Shown here: positions 1 through 12,104 of the stretch, piece by piece
Layout: each line of letters opens with the position of its first letter
Position numbering within the stretch: position 1 is the first letter of the stretch
Assembly (NCBI RefSeq): GCF_002938425.1
Contig: NZ_POQU01000010.1
Coordinates: forward strand, 1 to 64,000
Direction of reading: 5' to 3'
DNA length: 64,000 bases
Source: Blastococcus atacamensis
GTDB lineage: Bacteria > Actinomycetota > Actinomycetes > Mycobacteriales > Geodermatophilaceae
The notes under the pieces: generated by a model
The model's input: the letters and a program-made list of their open reading frames with translations, nothing else
What the model was told of the DNA's origin: nothing
Databases searched by the model: none
Translations under genes and position numbers: made by a program

Positions 1-73
1 TTATATGATCGGGCGACTACAGCCATCTGCTTCAGTTGTGTATAAGAGAGCGTCAGATGTGTATAGGAGACGG
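1..73. other. Sequencing adapter remnant at contig end
   Basis: Bases 55-73 match the 19-base Tn5/Nextera mosaic end AGATGTGTATAAGAGACAG at 17 of 19 positions, and the bases just before (gcgtc) continue the known read-1 adapter. Bases 34-52 form a second, poorer copy (16 of 19). The first 33 bases show nothing recognisable. Genomic sequence begins near base 74. This is library-preparation DNA left on the contig end, not a transposon. Confidence 0.9.
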
Positions 74-903
74 GCCGCACCGACAAGGTGATCGGTGGCG
101 TCAACGGCGGCCTGGCCGAGTACACCGGCATCGACGCCCTGCTGTGGCGGGTCGGCTTCATCGCCCTCACCCTCGCCGCGGGCTCCGGCGTCCTCGTCTA
201 CCTGCTGCTGTGGGTGCTGCTGCCCGCCGGCCCCGACGGACCCGCCGGCGAGCGCCCCGCGGCCCGCGCCAAGGAGCCGGCCGCGCCCCGCTCCCCCGTC
301 CCCGGCATCACCCTCGCCGCGCTGCTCATCGCGCTCGGCGCCCTCGCGCTGACCGACCAGTTCACCGGGTGGGACGTCGACGCCCGCGGCTTCCTCGGAA
401 CGGCGCTGCTCCTGGTCGGGCTCGGGCTCGTCGCGGCCGCGTTCACCGGTGGCAGGCGGGCCCGCGGCGGCCTTATCGCCCTGGGCCTGGCGCTGTCGGT
501 CGCCGTCGTCGTCGAGGCCACGGAACCGTGGCCGGCCGACGCCCAGGTCGGCGACCGGACCTTCCACCCGAGCACCGTGGCCGGCGTCCAGGACGCCTAC
601 CGCGGCGGGGTCGGCGACCTCACCGTCGACCTCTCCGACGTGCCGCTGGGGGACCTGGACGAGGTGCTCCGGATCCGGATCGAGCACGGGATCGGCAACG
701 TCGAGGTGATCGTGCCGGACTCGGCGGACGCGCGCGTCAGCGTGGCGCACGGCCTCGGCGAGGTCGACGTCTTCGGCGAGAGCGTGGAGGGACCGCAGAC
801 GTTCCCGGGGACCGGATCCGCCTCGTGGACCGACGACGACGAACTGGAGTTCGTGCTCGACATCGAGGCCGGTGTCGGAGAGGTGGAGGTGTCCCGTGGC
901 TGA
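74..903 (+). CDS. PspC-domain membrane protein with LiaF-like C-terminal domain, 5' truncated
   Basis: The reading frame is open from the adapter junction (GRTDKVIGGVNGGLAEYTGI), so the true start is lost. The first visible residues are the PspC core, followed by a membrane helix at about residues 20-48 counted from the GTG at base 88. Three more hydrophobic stretches lie near 73-92, 101-119 and 126-143. The C-terminal third (about 160-271) is polar and beta-rich with repeated GxGxVEV motifs, like the cell-wall-active antibiotic response (toastrack/LiaF) domain. PspC proteins sense or buffer envelope stress; that role is inferred. The stop overlaps the next gene, so the two are probably co-translated. 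Because the N terminus is missing, the full length is unknown. Confidence 0.8.
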
Positions 904-1189
904 CTACAGCGAGTTCCCGACCACGCCGACCGCCTGGCAGGAGCAGCAGTGGCAGGAGGTGCGCCCGCTGGAGACCGAGGACCGGCAGGAGCCGGCTCCC
1001 CGGAAGCGCGTCGACCTGGTCGCCCTCGTCCCCGGTGTGCTGTTCGTCCTCCTGGCCGTCACCGCGATGGCCGGCGTGGATCTGCGGCTGGACCTCCTGG
1101 CCGACGGCGGCTTCATCTGGATCGCGGTGATCGTCGCCGGGATCATGCTGCTGGTGCGCGAGCTGCGGAGGTCCCGCCGCACGGGGTGA
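896..1189 (+). CDS. Small two-helix membrane protein
   Basis: A 97-residue protein of unknown function. The N-terminal 38 residues are polar and rich in Glu, Gln and Pro. Hydrophobic helices follow at about 41-60 and 72-88, with a short basic tail (RELRRSRRTG). The GTG at 896 is chosen because GGAGG lies at 886-890; an in-frame GTG at 872 would add 8 residues. It overlaps the end of the PspC gene by 8 bases, which suggests translational coupling and a shared envelope role. I do not recognise a named family. Confidence 0.7.
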   Translation: MADYSEFPTTPTAWQEQQWQEVRPLETEDRQEPAPRKRVDLVALVPGVLFVLLAVTAMAGVDLRLDLLADGGFIWIAVIVAGIMLLVRELRRSRRTG

Positions 1190-1286
1190 GCCGGGGAGGC
1201 GGTGCGGGCCGGGGCCCGGGGAGCGGTCGCTCCCCGGGCCCCGTCGTCGTCCGGAACCGTGCCGCCCGCCCGTGCGTCCCTGGGAC

Positions 1287-2066
1287 ATGACGCGGACCGC
1301 GCTGCTGCTCCTGGTGGCCCTCGCCCTCGCCGCCTGCGGTGGAGGTGGCGGTGGCGGTGCTGCGCCGCCGGCCGAGGAGCTCGGCGACGTCCGCGGCGAC
1401 TGGGTGGTCACCGAACTCCGCCGGAAAGGTGAGGTCGTGCCGATACCGGCGGCCACCGACGGCTCGCTGAGCCTCGACGACCGGCTGAGCGGCACGGCCT
1501 TCTGCAACGACTTCGGGGCGCAGGACTACCGGATCGAGGACGACCGGCTGGTCGTGCAGGACCTGGCGCAGACGCTGATCGGCTGCGCGCCCGACATCGC
1601 CGGGCTCGAACGGCTCTACCTGGACGCCCTCACCGCCGCCGACGCCCGGCTCGCCCGGTCCGGCGACGGCCTGGTCCTCAGCGGCGGCGGGATCGACGTC
1701 CACCTCGTCCCCCGCCCGCCGGTGGCGGATGCCGACCTGACCGGCCGCTGGCAGCTCGCGGCGGTGATCACCCGCGAACTGGCGTCGTCGCCGATGCAGC
1801 CGGGTGAGGTCGAGCTCCGCGCCGACGGGACCCTGGCCGGCACCACCGGGTGCCGCGCCGTCCGAGGTACCTGGCGGGTGACCGACGAGCGACTGACCAC
1901 CGTCGACGTCGTGCCCGACGGCGAGTGCGCGCCGGAGTTCGCCGAGCAGGACGGTCACGTGCTCGACGTGCTCCGCCAGGGCGGCGCCGTCCGCATCGAC
2001 CGCGGCCGCCTCACCCTCACCGCCCCCGACGGCCTGGGCCTCCAGTTCGTCCGGCCCGAGCGCTAG
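1287..2066 (+). CDS. META-domain (HslJ-like) lipoprotein
   Basis: A 259-residue predicted lipoprotein. Residues 1-17 form a signal peptide ending in a lipobox (ALALAAC, Cys17), followed by a run of Gly. Two META/HslJ-like units are visible: about 31-140 (GDWVVTEL, a Cys-containing core, then LIGCAPDI) and about 150-259 (GRWQLAAV, TTGCRAVRGTW, QFVRPER). Each carries paired Cys typical of this family. HslJ-type proteins are tied to heat shock or antibiotic resistance in other bacteria; the role here is unknown. A GTG 15 bases upstream is an alternative start, but the ATG gives a normal signal peptide. The gene converges on guaA. Confidence 0.75.
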   Translation: MTRTALLLLVALALAACGGGGGGGAAPPAEELGDVRGDWVVTELRRKGEVVPIPAATDGSLSLDDRLSGTAFCNDFGAQDYRIEDDRLVVQDLAQTLIGCAPDIAGLERLYLDALTAADARLARSGDGLVLSGGGIDVHLVPRPPVADADLTGRWQLAAVITRELASSPMQPGEVELRADGTLAGTTGCRAVRGTWRVTDERLTTVDVVPDGECAPEFAEQDGHVLDVLRQGGAVRIDRGRLTLTAPDGLGLQFVRPER

Positions 2067-2088
2067 CGAGGGGCGGAGAGGCGACGGG

Positions 2089-2151
2089 CTGGAACGGCCC
2101 CCGTCCAGGGGCCCGCCCTGAGCGTGCGAAGGGTGGGGAGGACGGGGGTCC
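2089..2151 (-). terminator. guaA terminator, CTGGAACGG family
   Basis: Arms 2096-2106 (ggcccccgtcc) and 2140-2150 (ggacgggggtc) pair with one G-U, directly behind the guaA stop. The outer flank ctggaac (2089-2095) is shared with terminators behind map and rpsN. It lies in the short gap between two convergent genes. Confidence 0.65.
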
Positions 2152-3720
<1,569 letters not shown>

Positions 3721-3728
3721 GACGCGGC

Positions 3729-4856
3729 TCAGCCTCCGATGACGAGGTCGACCCGCTGGAACTCCTTGAGGTCCCGGTAGCCGGTCTTGGCCATGGTGCG
3801 GGCCAGCGCACCGAAGAGGTTGGTGCGCCCGTCGGCGGACTCCGCCGCCCCGAGCAGCACGTCGGCCAGCGAGCCCGCCGGCCCGACCGGCGCGGAGGTG
3901 GCGCCGCGCGGCAGCCGCGGGTGAGCCGCCACCGAGTCCCACCAGACGCCGCCGGCGGGCGCCTCGGCGGCGATCCGGAGCGGCTCCCCCAGCTGGACGG
4001 CGTCGGCCCCGCAGGCCAGCGCGCGGGCGATGGCGCCGCTGGTCTCGATCGCACCGTTGGCGATGACGTGCACGTACCGGCCGCCGGTCTCGTCGAGGTA
4101 GTCGCGGCGGGCCGCAGCGGCGTCGGCGATCGCACTGGCCAGCGGAACCCGGATGCCCATGACGGCGTCGGTGGTCGAGTAGGTGTCGGCCCCGACCCCG
4201 ACGATGACGCCGGCCGCTCCCGTGCGCATCAGGTGCAGCGCGGTCGTGTAGTTCGCGGCCCCGCCGACGATCACGGGGACGTCGAGGTCGGCGATGAACT
4301 CCTTGAGGTTCAGCGCATCGCCCTGGCTGGTCACGTGCTCGGCCGAGACGATCGTGCCCTGGATGACGAGCAGGTCCACGCCGGCGGACAGCGCGGCAGG
4401 CGCGAGCTGCTGGGTGTGCTGCGGGGAGACCCGGATCGCCGTGGTCACCCCGGCCTGGCTCATCTCCTTGATCCGCGCGGTGATCAGGTCGGTCTTCACC
4501 GGCTCGGCGTAGACCTTCTGCAGCAGCGCGACCGGCGGGGCGCCGGCGGCGGCCGCAGCGGCGATCTCCGCGTAGACCGGGGCCGGGTCCTCGTACCGGG
4601 TCCACAGCCCCTCGCCGTTGAGCACGCCGAGCCCGCCGGCCTGGCCGACGGCGACCGCGGTGGCCGGGCTGACGACGGCGTCGCTCGGGCTGGTGATCAG
4701 CGGGATGTCGAACCGGAAGGCGTCGATCTGCCAAGCGGTGGAGACGTCGTCGACGTCGCGGGTGCGCCGGGACGGGACGATGGAGACCTCGTCCAGGTCG
4801 TAGCCGCGACGGGCGGAGCGGTTCAGCCCGATCTCGACGGTGTCACGCAGGCTCAT
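3729..4856 (-). CDS. guaB3: GuaB3-family IMP dehydrogenase-related protein
   Basis: A 375-residue TIM-barrel protein of the IMPDH/GMP reductase superfamily, without CBS domains. The order ([10 protein letters not shown]-like N terminus, [36 protein letters not shown]) matches actinobacterial GuaB3. The loop that carries the catalytic Cys in IMPDH reads [13 protein letters not shown] at about 222-234 and has no Cys. Standard IMPDH chemistry is therefore unlikely. Cyanobacterial GuaB3 has been reported as a GMP reductase, but those proteins keep the Cys as far as I recall. The start lies 2 bases after the guaB stop, so the gene is translationally coupled; its role in guanylate balance is inferred from context. 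Confidence 0.88.
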   Translation of the reverse strand: MSLRDTVEIGLNRSARRGYDLDEVSIVPSRRTRDVDDVSTAWQIDAFRFDIPLITSPSDAVVSPATAVAVGQAGGLGVLNGEGLWTRYEDPAPVYAEIAAAAAAGAPPVALLQKVYAEPVKTDLITARIKEMSQAGVTTAIRVSPQHTQQLAPAALSAGVDLLVIQGTIVSAEHVTSQGDALNLKEFIADLDVPVIVGGAANYTTALHLMRTGAAGVIVGVGADTYSTTDAVMGIRVPLASAIADAAAARRDYLDETGGRYVHVIANGAIETSGAIARALACGADAVQLGEPLRIAAEAPAGGVWWDSVAAHPRLPRGATSAPVGPAGSLADVLLGAAESADGRTNLFGALARTMAKTGYRDLKEFQRVDLVIGG

Positions 4857-4858
4857 GC

Positions 4859-6505
<1,647 letters not shown>

Positions 6506-6506
6506 C

Positions 6507-6512
6507 TACCGT
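6507..6512 (+). promoter_or_regulatory. Putative -10 box for leaderless DUF5319 gene
   Basis: TACCGT (TANNNT) ends 7 bases before the GTG at 6520, the spacing expected if transcription starts on the start codon itself. No usable Shine-Dalgarno site fits that start. Confidence 0.4.
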
Positions 6513-6519
6513 GGGAGGC

Positions 6520-6918
6520 GTGTCTCCGTTCGACGACGCCTTCGGGCCGGACTTCGGTTCCACCGATCGCCCCGCTCCGCCACCGCTCACGATGGAGGAG
6601 CGCGCGGGGGTCCTCGACGACCTCGCGGAGCTCGAGGTGTTCCGCACGCTCCTGGAGCCGACCGGCATCAAGGGCATCGTCGTGGACTGCCCCGACTGCG
6701 AGGAGGAGCACCACGTCGACTGGGCGCTGATGCAGGCCAACCTCCGGCAGCTGCTCGAGGAGGGCCAGACCGGCCGGCACGAGCCGCCGTTCGAGCCCAA
6801 CCCCGACGACTACGTCAGCTGGGACTACGCGAGCGGCTACGCCGACGGCGTCGCCGCCCTGGCCGAGCAGGACGAGCCCAGCGGCCGACGCACCGGCCGC
6901 CACGCCCGCGAGGAGTGA
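6520..6918 (+). CDS. DUF5319 family protein
   Basis: A 132-residue acidic cytoplasmic protein of the actinobacterial DUF5319 family, function unknown. It has a helical segment TMEERAGVLDDLAELE, a CxxC pair in DCPDCEEEHHVDW that could bind metal with the nearby His residues, and a tail rich in Asp and Tyr. In Mycobacterium a homologue (Rv3412) also sits beside guaB, so its place here is conserved. The GTG at 6520 is chosen on promoter spacing; a GTG at 6511 would add three residues. It is transcribed away from guaB and towards bldM. Confidence 0.8.
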   Translation: MSPFDDAFGPDFGSTDRPAPPPLTMEERAGVLDDLAELEVFRTLLEPTGIKGIVVDCPDCEEEHHVDWALMQANLRQLLEEGQTGRHEPPFEPNPDDYVSWDYASGYADGVAALAEQDEPSGRRTGRHAREE

Positions 6919-6934
6919 GGGCCGGAAAGCACTG

Positions 6935-7068
6935 ATCGCGCCGAGTGGTCCCCGGAGGGGTCCGCGCAGGCGCGATGCAGCGGCTCAACGGTGAGGAGCG
7001 GGCTCCGGGCCGCGATGCGATCCGGAGGATCGCAGTGTCACGGCGCGCGGTGCGATCCGGAGGATCGC
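6935..7068. repeat. Hairpin cluster with two copies of a 17-base palindrome
   Basis: Between two convergent genes lie arms atcgcgcc (6935-6942) and ggcgcgat (6969-6976), with ccccggagggg between them. They are followed by two identical copies of GCGATCCGGAGGATCGC at 7017-7033 and 7052-7068, 35 bases apart. Each copy is a 7-base stem with a 3-base loop. A related copy lies at 30016-30032, also at a convergent junction. A two-way terminator or a small REP-like repeat fits; neither is proven. Confidence 0.7.
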
Positions 7069-7074
7069 GATCAA

Positions 7075-7788
7075 CTACGCCATGATGCCGCGGCGGAATC
7101 CCAGCGCGACCGCCTCGGCCCGGTCCTTCGCGCCCAGCTTGCGGAACAACCGCCGGGCGTGGGTCTTGATGGTGTCCTCGGACAGGTAGAGCTCGCGGCC
7201 GATCTGGGCGTTGCTCTTGCCCTGGCTCATGCCGGTGAGCACCTGCATCTCGCGCATGGACAGCGCCGGCGACGGCGTGGCCTCGCGGACCGTCGACCGC
7301 ACGGTGGTGGGCGCGGAGCCCACCAGCGGGGCCGCACCGCTCCAGGCCGGGGCCGGGGCGGGGACCTGCTGCATCGGGATGCGGCCGTCGGCACGCAGGC
7401 CCACACGGGACAGGCCCAGGCCCATCTCGATCGGGGTGGCGTCCCAGCGCAGGTACCCGCGGGCACCGAAGGCGACGGCGGCGCGCACGCTCTCGGCGTC
7501 GTCGGGGGCACCCAGCACCAGAACCGGGAGACCCGGGTGGGCGCGCAGCGCCTGGGTGGCGGCGGACAGGCCGGTGTCGACGGCACGCTGGGTGCCGACC
7601 ACGAGCACGTCGGGGCTGCGGGTCGCCAGGCGCGACATCAGCGACTGGCCGTCGCCGACGACCTCGACGCGGCCGACGAAGGGGAGGGCGACCAGCCGCG
7701 AGGCGACGTCGTCACGGACCCGTCGCCGCTCGTCGTACACCCACACGGTCGCGCCGTGCACGGGTGCACGCATCCTGTCCTCGATCAC
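7075..7788 (-). CDS. bldM: BldM-like orphan response regulator (LuxR-type), degenerate receiver
   Basis: A 237-residue regulator. The C-terminal LuxR helix-turn-helix (about 176-232, LSMREMQVLTGMSQGKSN then LSEDTIKTHARRLFRKLGA) closely follows Streptomyces BldM, which governs development together with WhiI. The neighbours (whiD-type gene, groEL, guaB) are also those of bldM. The receiver (about 12-125) keeps an acidic pair (YDE, 18-20), but the phosphoacceptor position after VLVV is Gly65, and the conserved Lys is not found in GYLRWDATP. A Pro/Ala-rich linker joins the domains. Phosphorylation control is thus very unlikely. The symbol is given by synteny and by the DNA-binding domain. Confidence 0.8.
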   Translation of the reverse strand: MIEDRMRAPVHGATVWVYDERRRVRDDVASRLVALPFVGRVEVVGDGQSLMSRLATRSPDVLVVGTQRAVDTGLSAATQALRAHPGLPVLVLGAPDDAESVRAAVAFGARGYLRWDATPIEMGLGLSRVGLRADGRIPMQQVPAPAPAWSGAAPLVGSAPTTVRSTVREATPSPALSMREMQVLTGMSQGKSNAQIGRELYLSEDTIKTHARRLFRKLGAKDRAEAVALGFRRGIMA

Positions 7789-8147
7789 GCCTGCTCCTCA
7801 CTCTCCCCGGCTGCGCCGGGGCCCCCGACCGGCCGGGAAGCCCGGCCGGCAGTCGCTCGGGTGGAGAGCTCCCACCCGGGAGCCCTCCACCTCTGCGCGG
7901 GTCGCGCACCGGATCCGGGCAACTCCCCCACCCGGTCGTCGGCGCGCCCTGCAGCCACCTTGATCGACTCGCGGGGGCTCCGACAGACGCCCTCACCCCC
8001 CGGGGTGAGCGCCGGCGATCAGGCGTGATGCAGCGCACGGCGGCAAAAAGTTGCGAATCCGCGGTGTTTGACGGTGGGACGGCGAGGGCACCCGGCCCTT
8101 TGCAGCCGGACAGCTTCCTTCCGGCTCGTTCGAGTCCTGGAGGAGAC
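7789..8147. other. Divergent regulatory region between bldM and whiB-type genes
   Basis: 359 bases without a gene. It holds two inverted repeats: ccggccggg/cccggccgg (7829-7849, loop aag) and ctcacccc/ggggtgag (7992-8009, 2-base loop). Both could be operators or leader hairpins. The Shine-Dalgarno GGAGGA of the whiB-type gene is at 8139-8144. I see no convincing -35/-10 pair on either strand. Confidence 0.5.
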
Positions 8148-8447
8148 ATGGCCGACATCCGCAGACTCCCGACGCCCGTCGCCGAGGTCTGGGACTGGCA
8201 GCTCCACGGCGCATGCCGTGGCGAGAACACGTCCCTCTTCTTCCACCCGGACGGTGAGCGTGGTCCGGCGCGGGCGCGGCGGCAGACCGCGGCCAAGGCC
8301 GTGTGCGCGCGGTGCCCGGTGGTGGAGGCCTGCCTCAAGCACGCCCTCGCAGTCCGCGAGCCCTACGGCGTGTGGGGCGGCATGAGCGAGGAGGAGCGGA
8401 CCCGGTTGATCGCCGCCGAGCCGGCCGCCGTCGCCGCTGGGGTCTGA
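8148..8447 (+). CDS. whiB3: WhiB-family regulator, WhiD/WhiB3 type
   Basis: A 99-residue iron-sulfur transcription factor. Four Cys at 23, 53, 56 and 62 (CRGENTS, CARCPVVEAC) form the C-Xn-C-X2-C-X5-C cluster site, followed by the WhiB turn motif GVWGG (74-78). The N terminus MADIRRLPTPVAEVWDWQL closely matches Streptomyces WhiD and mycobacterial WhiB3. WhiB proteins bind the sigma-A domain 4 and sense O2, NO or redox state. GGAGGA 4 bases upstream of the ATG fixes the start. It is divergent from the bldM-like gene, as whiD and bldM are neighbours in Streptomyces. Confidence 0.92.
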   Translation: MADIRRLPTPVAEVWDWQLHGACRGENTSLFFHPDGERGPARARRQTAAKAVCARCPVVEACLKHALAVREPYGVWGGMSEEERTRLIAAEPAAVAAGV

Positions 8448-8463
8448 CACCCGAACCAACGCA

Positions 8464-8503
8464 CGAGAGGGCCCGGTCCAGAGTTCTGGACCGGGCCCTC
8501 TCG
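8464..8503 (+). terminator. Strong hairpin terminator after whiB-type gene
   Basis: A perfect 18-base stem (8464-8481 with 8486-8503) and loop agtt start 16 bases after the stop. There is no T-run, as is usual for actinobacterial terminators. Confidence 0.85.
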
Positions 8504-8516
8504 CGTCCGCCGGGGA

Positions 8517-8592
8517 TCCTGGCTCACCGCACAGGGTCCTGGCTCACGGTCGACAGTGAGCCAGGACCCCGAGTGATCAGGTCAGCTGATCA
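8517..8592 (-). repeat. 76-base structured element, copy A (behind groEL)
   Basis: The element abuts the groEL stop codon. Conserved boxes tcctggctcac (8517-8527), gggtcctggctcac (8534-8547), gtgagccaggaccc (8556-8569), tgatcagg and ctgatca are separated by variable loops of 6, 8, 4 and 4 bases. Box 3 can pair with box 2 (14 bases) or with box 1 (11 bases), so two hairpins exclude each other. A second copy with the same box lengths lies behind glmS at 21002-21077. Confidence 0.8.
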
Positions 8593-10251
<1,659 letters not shown>

Positions 10252-10274
10252 TCAGTAAGTGCAGGGCGAAAGAC

Positions 10275-10314
10275 GACCGCCCCGGGACCCGGTGTTCGGG
10301 TCGCCGGGGCGGTC
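10275..10314 (-). terminator. Hairpin between groES and groEL
   Basis: Arms gaccgccccggg-acccg and cgggtcgccggggcggtc pair along about 17 bases with one bulge, loop about 5. It lies within the groES-groEL transcript and could be a partial terminator or RNA-processing site. Confidence 0.6.
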
Positions 10315-10347
10315 GGAGAACTACGTGGTGGAGCTAGTGACCTGCGG

Positions 10348-10656
10348 TCACTTCTCCACGACGGCGAGCAGGTCGCGGGCGGAGAGCACGAGGTACTCCT
10401 CGCCGGCGTACTTGACCTCGGTGCCGCCGTACTTCGAGTAGATGACCACGTCGCCGACGTTCACGTCGAGCGGAACGCGGTTGCCGTTGTCGTCGATGCG
10501 GCCGGGGCCCACGGCGACGACGGTGCCCTCCTGGGGCTTCTCCTTGGCGGTGTCCGGGATGACCAGACCGGAGGCGGTGGTGGTCTCGGCCTCGTTGGCC
10601 TGGACCACGACGCGGTCCTCCAGCGGCTTGATGCTGACCTTGGTAGCGGTCGTCAC
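10348..10656 (-). CDS. groES: Co-chaperonin GroES
   Basis: 102 residues, the usual size of the 10 kDa lid of the chaperonin ring. The core reads [15 protein letters not shown], then a mobile loop [20 protein letters not shown] that contacts GroEL, and the C-terminal [15 protein letters not shown]. The GTG at 10656 is the only start at this point and has GGGGG about 10 bases upstream; frames that begin further upstream encode no family sequence. It heads the groES-groEL operon, with CIRCE about 120 bases upstream. Confidence 0.95.
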   Translation of the reverse strand: MTTATKVSIKPLEDRVVVQANEAETTTASGLVIPDTAKEKPQEGTVVAVGPGRIDDNGNRVPLDVNVGDVVIYSKYGGTEVKYAGEEYLVLSARDLLAVVEK

Positions 10657-10776
10657 GTCGGTGACGCCCCCTTCGGTGTCGGACGGCTGGTGGGATGTAC
10701 TGCGGTACTGCTGATGCTGTGGCACGGGATTCGGGCACCCGCCGTCGCGGGGGTCGGGCGCCGGCCCGTGTCGCTT

Positions 10777-10801
10777 TGGCACTCTACCTATGAGAGTGCC
10801 A
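10777..10801 (-). promoter_or_regulatory. CIRCE operator (HrcA site) of groES-groEL
   Basis: TGGCACTC - 9 bases - GAGTGCCA is the CIRCE inverted repeat with one base different in each arm from TTAGCACTC/GAGTGCTAA. It is the binding site of the heat-shock repressor HrcA, so groESL should be derepressed by heat. Confidence 0.88.
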
Positions 10802-10810
10802 GCCGCTCAA
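10781..10810 (-). promoter_or_regulatory. Putative groES promoter overlapping CIRCE
   Basis: On the minus strand TTGAGC (10805-10810), an 18-base spacer and TAGAGT (10781-10786) resemble a sigma-A promoter. The -10 box lies inside CIRCE, so HrcA would block it directly. Motif-based inference. Confidence 0.5.
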
Positions 10811-10868
10811 CCTGGTCCCCGGGGTGGGTGACGGCAGAGCGGAACGGTCCGTACGCCACGCTGTCCCG

Positions 10869-12104
10869 GTGGATCGGGAACCCGAGGAGCAGACCGCCGA
10901 GACGGTGCGCCAGCTGCGGGCGCTGGCGACGCCCGAGGGCGCGGCGGCGCTGTCGCGGGCCGGAGCGCTGCTGGCCGACGGGGTCGACGCGGTCGCGGCG
11001 CTGACCCGGCTGCGTGCCGAGGTGGGCGCGGACCTGGCCGGACCCGCGTGGGGCATCGCGCGCCAGCGGCACAAGGCCCGGTCGGCCTTCGGAGCCGACG
11101 CGGACCGGTTGCTGTTCACCTCCGACACCCTGGAGCAGGCCGGCCGGCCGGAGCTCGCCGCACGCCGCGCGACCCGCCTGCTGGCCGGGGGCGCCGACTC
11201 CGTCGCCGACCTGGGGTGCGCGGCGGGCACGGACACGATCGCGCTCGCCCGCGCCGGGGCGCGGGTGCTCGCCGTCGACGTCGACCCGGTCGCCCGCGAG
11301 CTGACCGCCCTCAACGTCGAAGCCCTCGGCGTCGCGGACGACGTGTGGGTGGTCGCCGGGGACGCGGTGGAGATGGTGGCGGCGGCACGCGGCGGCGAGG
11401 TCGCCGGCTGCGGTGCGGCCGTGCTCGACCCGGCCCGCCGCGCCGGCGGCCGGCGTCAGCTCGATCCCGACCGGTGGTCACCGCCGTGGTCGACGGTCGT
11501 CGAGCTGCTGGCCAAGGTGCCGACGTCGGTGGTCAAGGTTGCCCCGGGACTCGACCACGACCGCGTACCCGCAGGGGTCGAGGCGGAGTGGGTGTCGGTC
11601 GGCGGATCGATCGTCGAGGCGCTGCTGTGGGGGCCGGCGGTCTCGCGGACCTGGCGACGCGCGACCGTCGTGCGCGACGGTGTCCCGCACGAGCTCGTCG
11701 CCGACACCGACCCCGGCCCGGCTCCGACCGGCCCCGTGCGCGGCTGGCTGCACGAGCCCGATCCGGCGGTGATCCGCTCGGGCCTGGTGTCGTTGGCCGC
11801 CGCCGACCTCACCGCCACCCTGATCGACCCCACGATCGCCTACCTGACCTCCGACGCCCGCGCGGAGTCCCCCTGGGTCAGCTCCTACCGGGTGGACGAG
11901 GTGCTGCCGTTCAACCTGAAGAAGCTCAAGGCCCTGCTGCGCGAGCGCGGCGTCGGCCGGGTGGTCGTGAAGAAGCGCGGTTCGGCGATCGAACCGGAGA
12001 CCCTGTCCCGGCAGCTGCGCACCGACGCATCCGGCACGGCGACCGTCGTCGTCACCCGCGTGGCCGGCGCCCCCACGGCGCTGATCTGCGACGTCAGCGA
12101 CTGA
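10869..12104 (+). CDS. SAM-dependent methyltransferase with THUMP-like C-terminal domain
   Basis: About 411 residues. A class I methyltransferase fold is seen from [14 protein letters not shown] (SAM motif I), through [10 protein letters not shown] (acidic residue for the ribose) to [14 protein letters not shown], a DPPR-like motif IV found in nucleic-acid methylases. The last 70 residues ([32 protein letters not shown]) form the THUMP-like domain, which is associated with RNA binding. An rRNA or tRNA target is likely but unproven. The GTG at 10869 is preferred; a GTG at 10824 is possible. The 3' end overlaps the convergent tsaD by 11 bases. Confidence 0.78.
   Translation: MDREPEEQTAETVRQLRALATPEGAAALSRAGALLADGVDAVAALTRLRAEVGADLAGPAWGIARQRHKARSAFGADADRLLFTSDTLEQAGRPELAARRATRLLAGGADSVADLGCAAGTDTIALARAGARVLAVDVDPVARELTALNVEALGVADDVWVVAGDAVEMVAAARGGEVAGCGAAVLDPARRAGGRRQLDPDRWSPPWSTVVELLAKVPTSVVKVAPGLDHDRVPAGVEAEWVSVGGSIVEALLWGPAVSRTWRRATVVRDGVPHELVADTDPGPAPTGPVRGWLHEPDPAVIRSGLVSLAAADLTATLIDPTIAYLTSDARAESPWVSSYRVDEVLPFNLKKLKALLRERGVGRVVVKKRGSAIEPETLSRQLRTDASGTATVVVTRVAGAPTALICDVSD

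Noticed and set aside
1-73. Transposon end
   Set aside because: The mosaic end is the engineered Tn5 library sequence with adapter bases before it, and no transposase is near.
7017-7068. CRISPR-like direct repeats
   Set aside because: Only two units, palindromic, with a non-spacer-like 18-base gap and no cas genes.
7789-8147. Frames running from 7764 into the whiB-type gene
   Set aside because: The extension upstream of the ATG at 8148 is not WhiB-like, and a strong Shine-Dalgarno fixes the later start.
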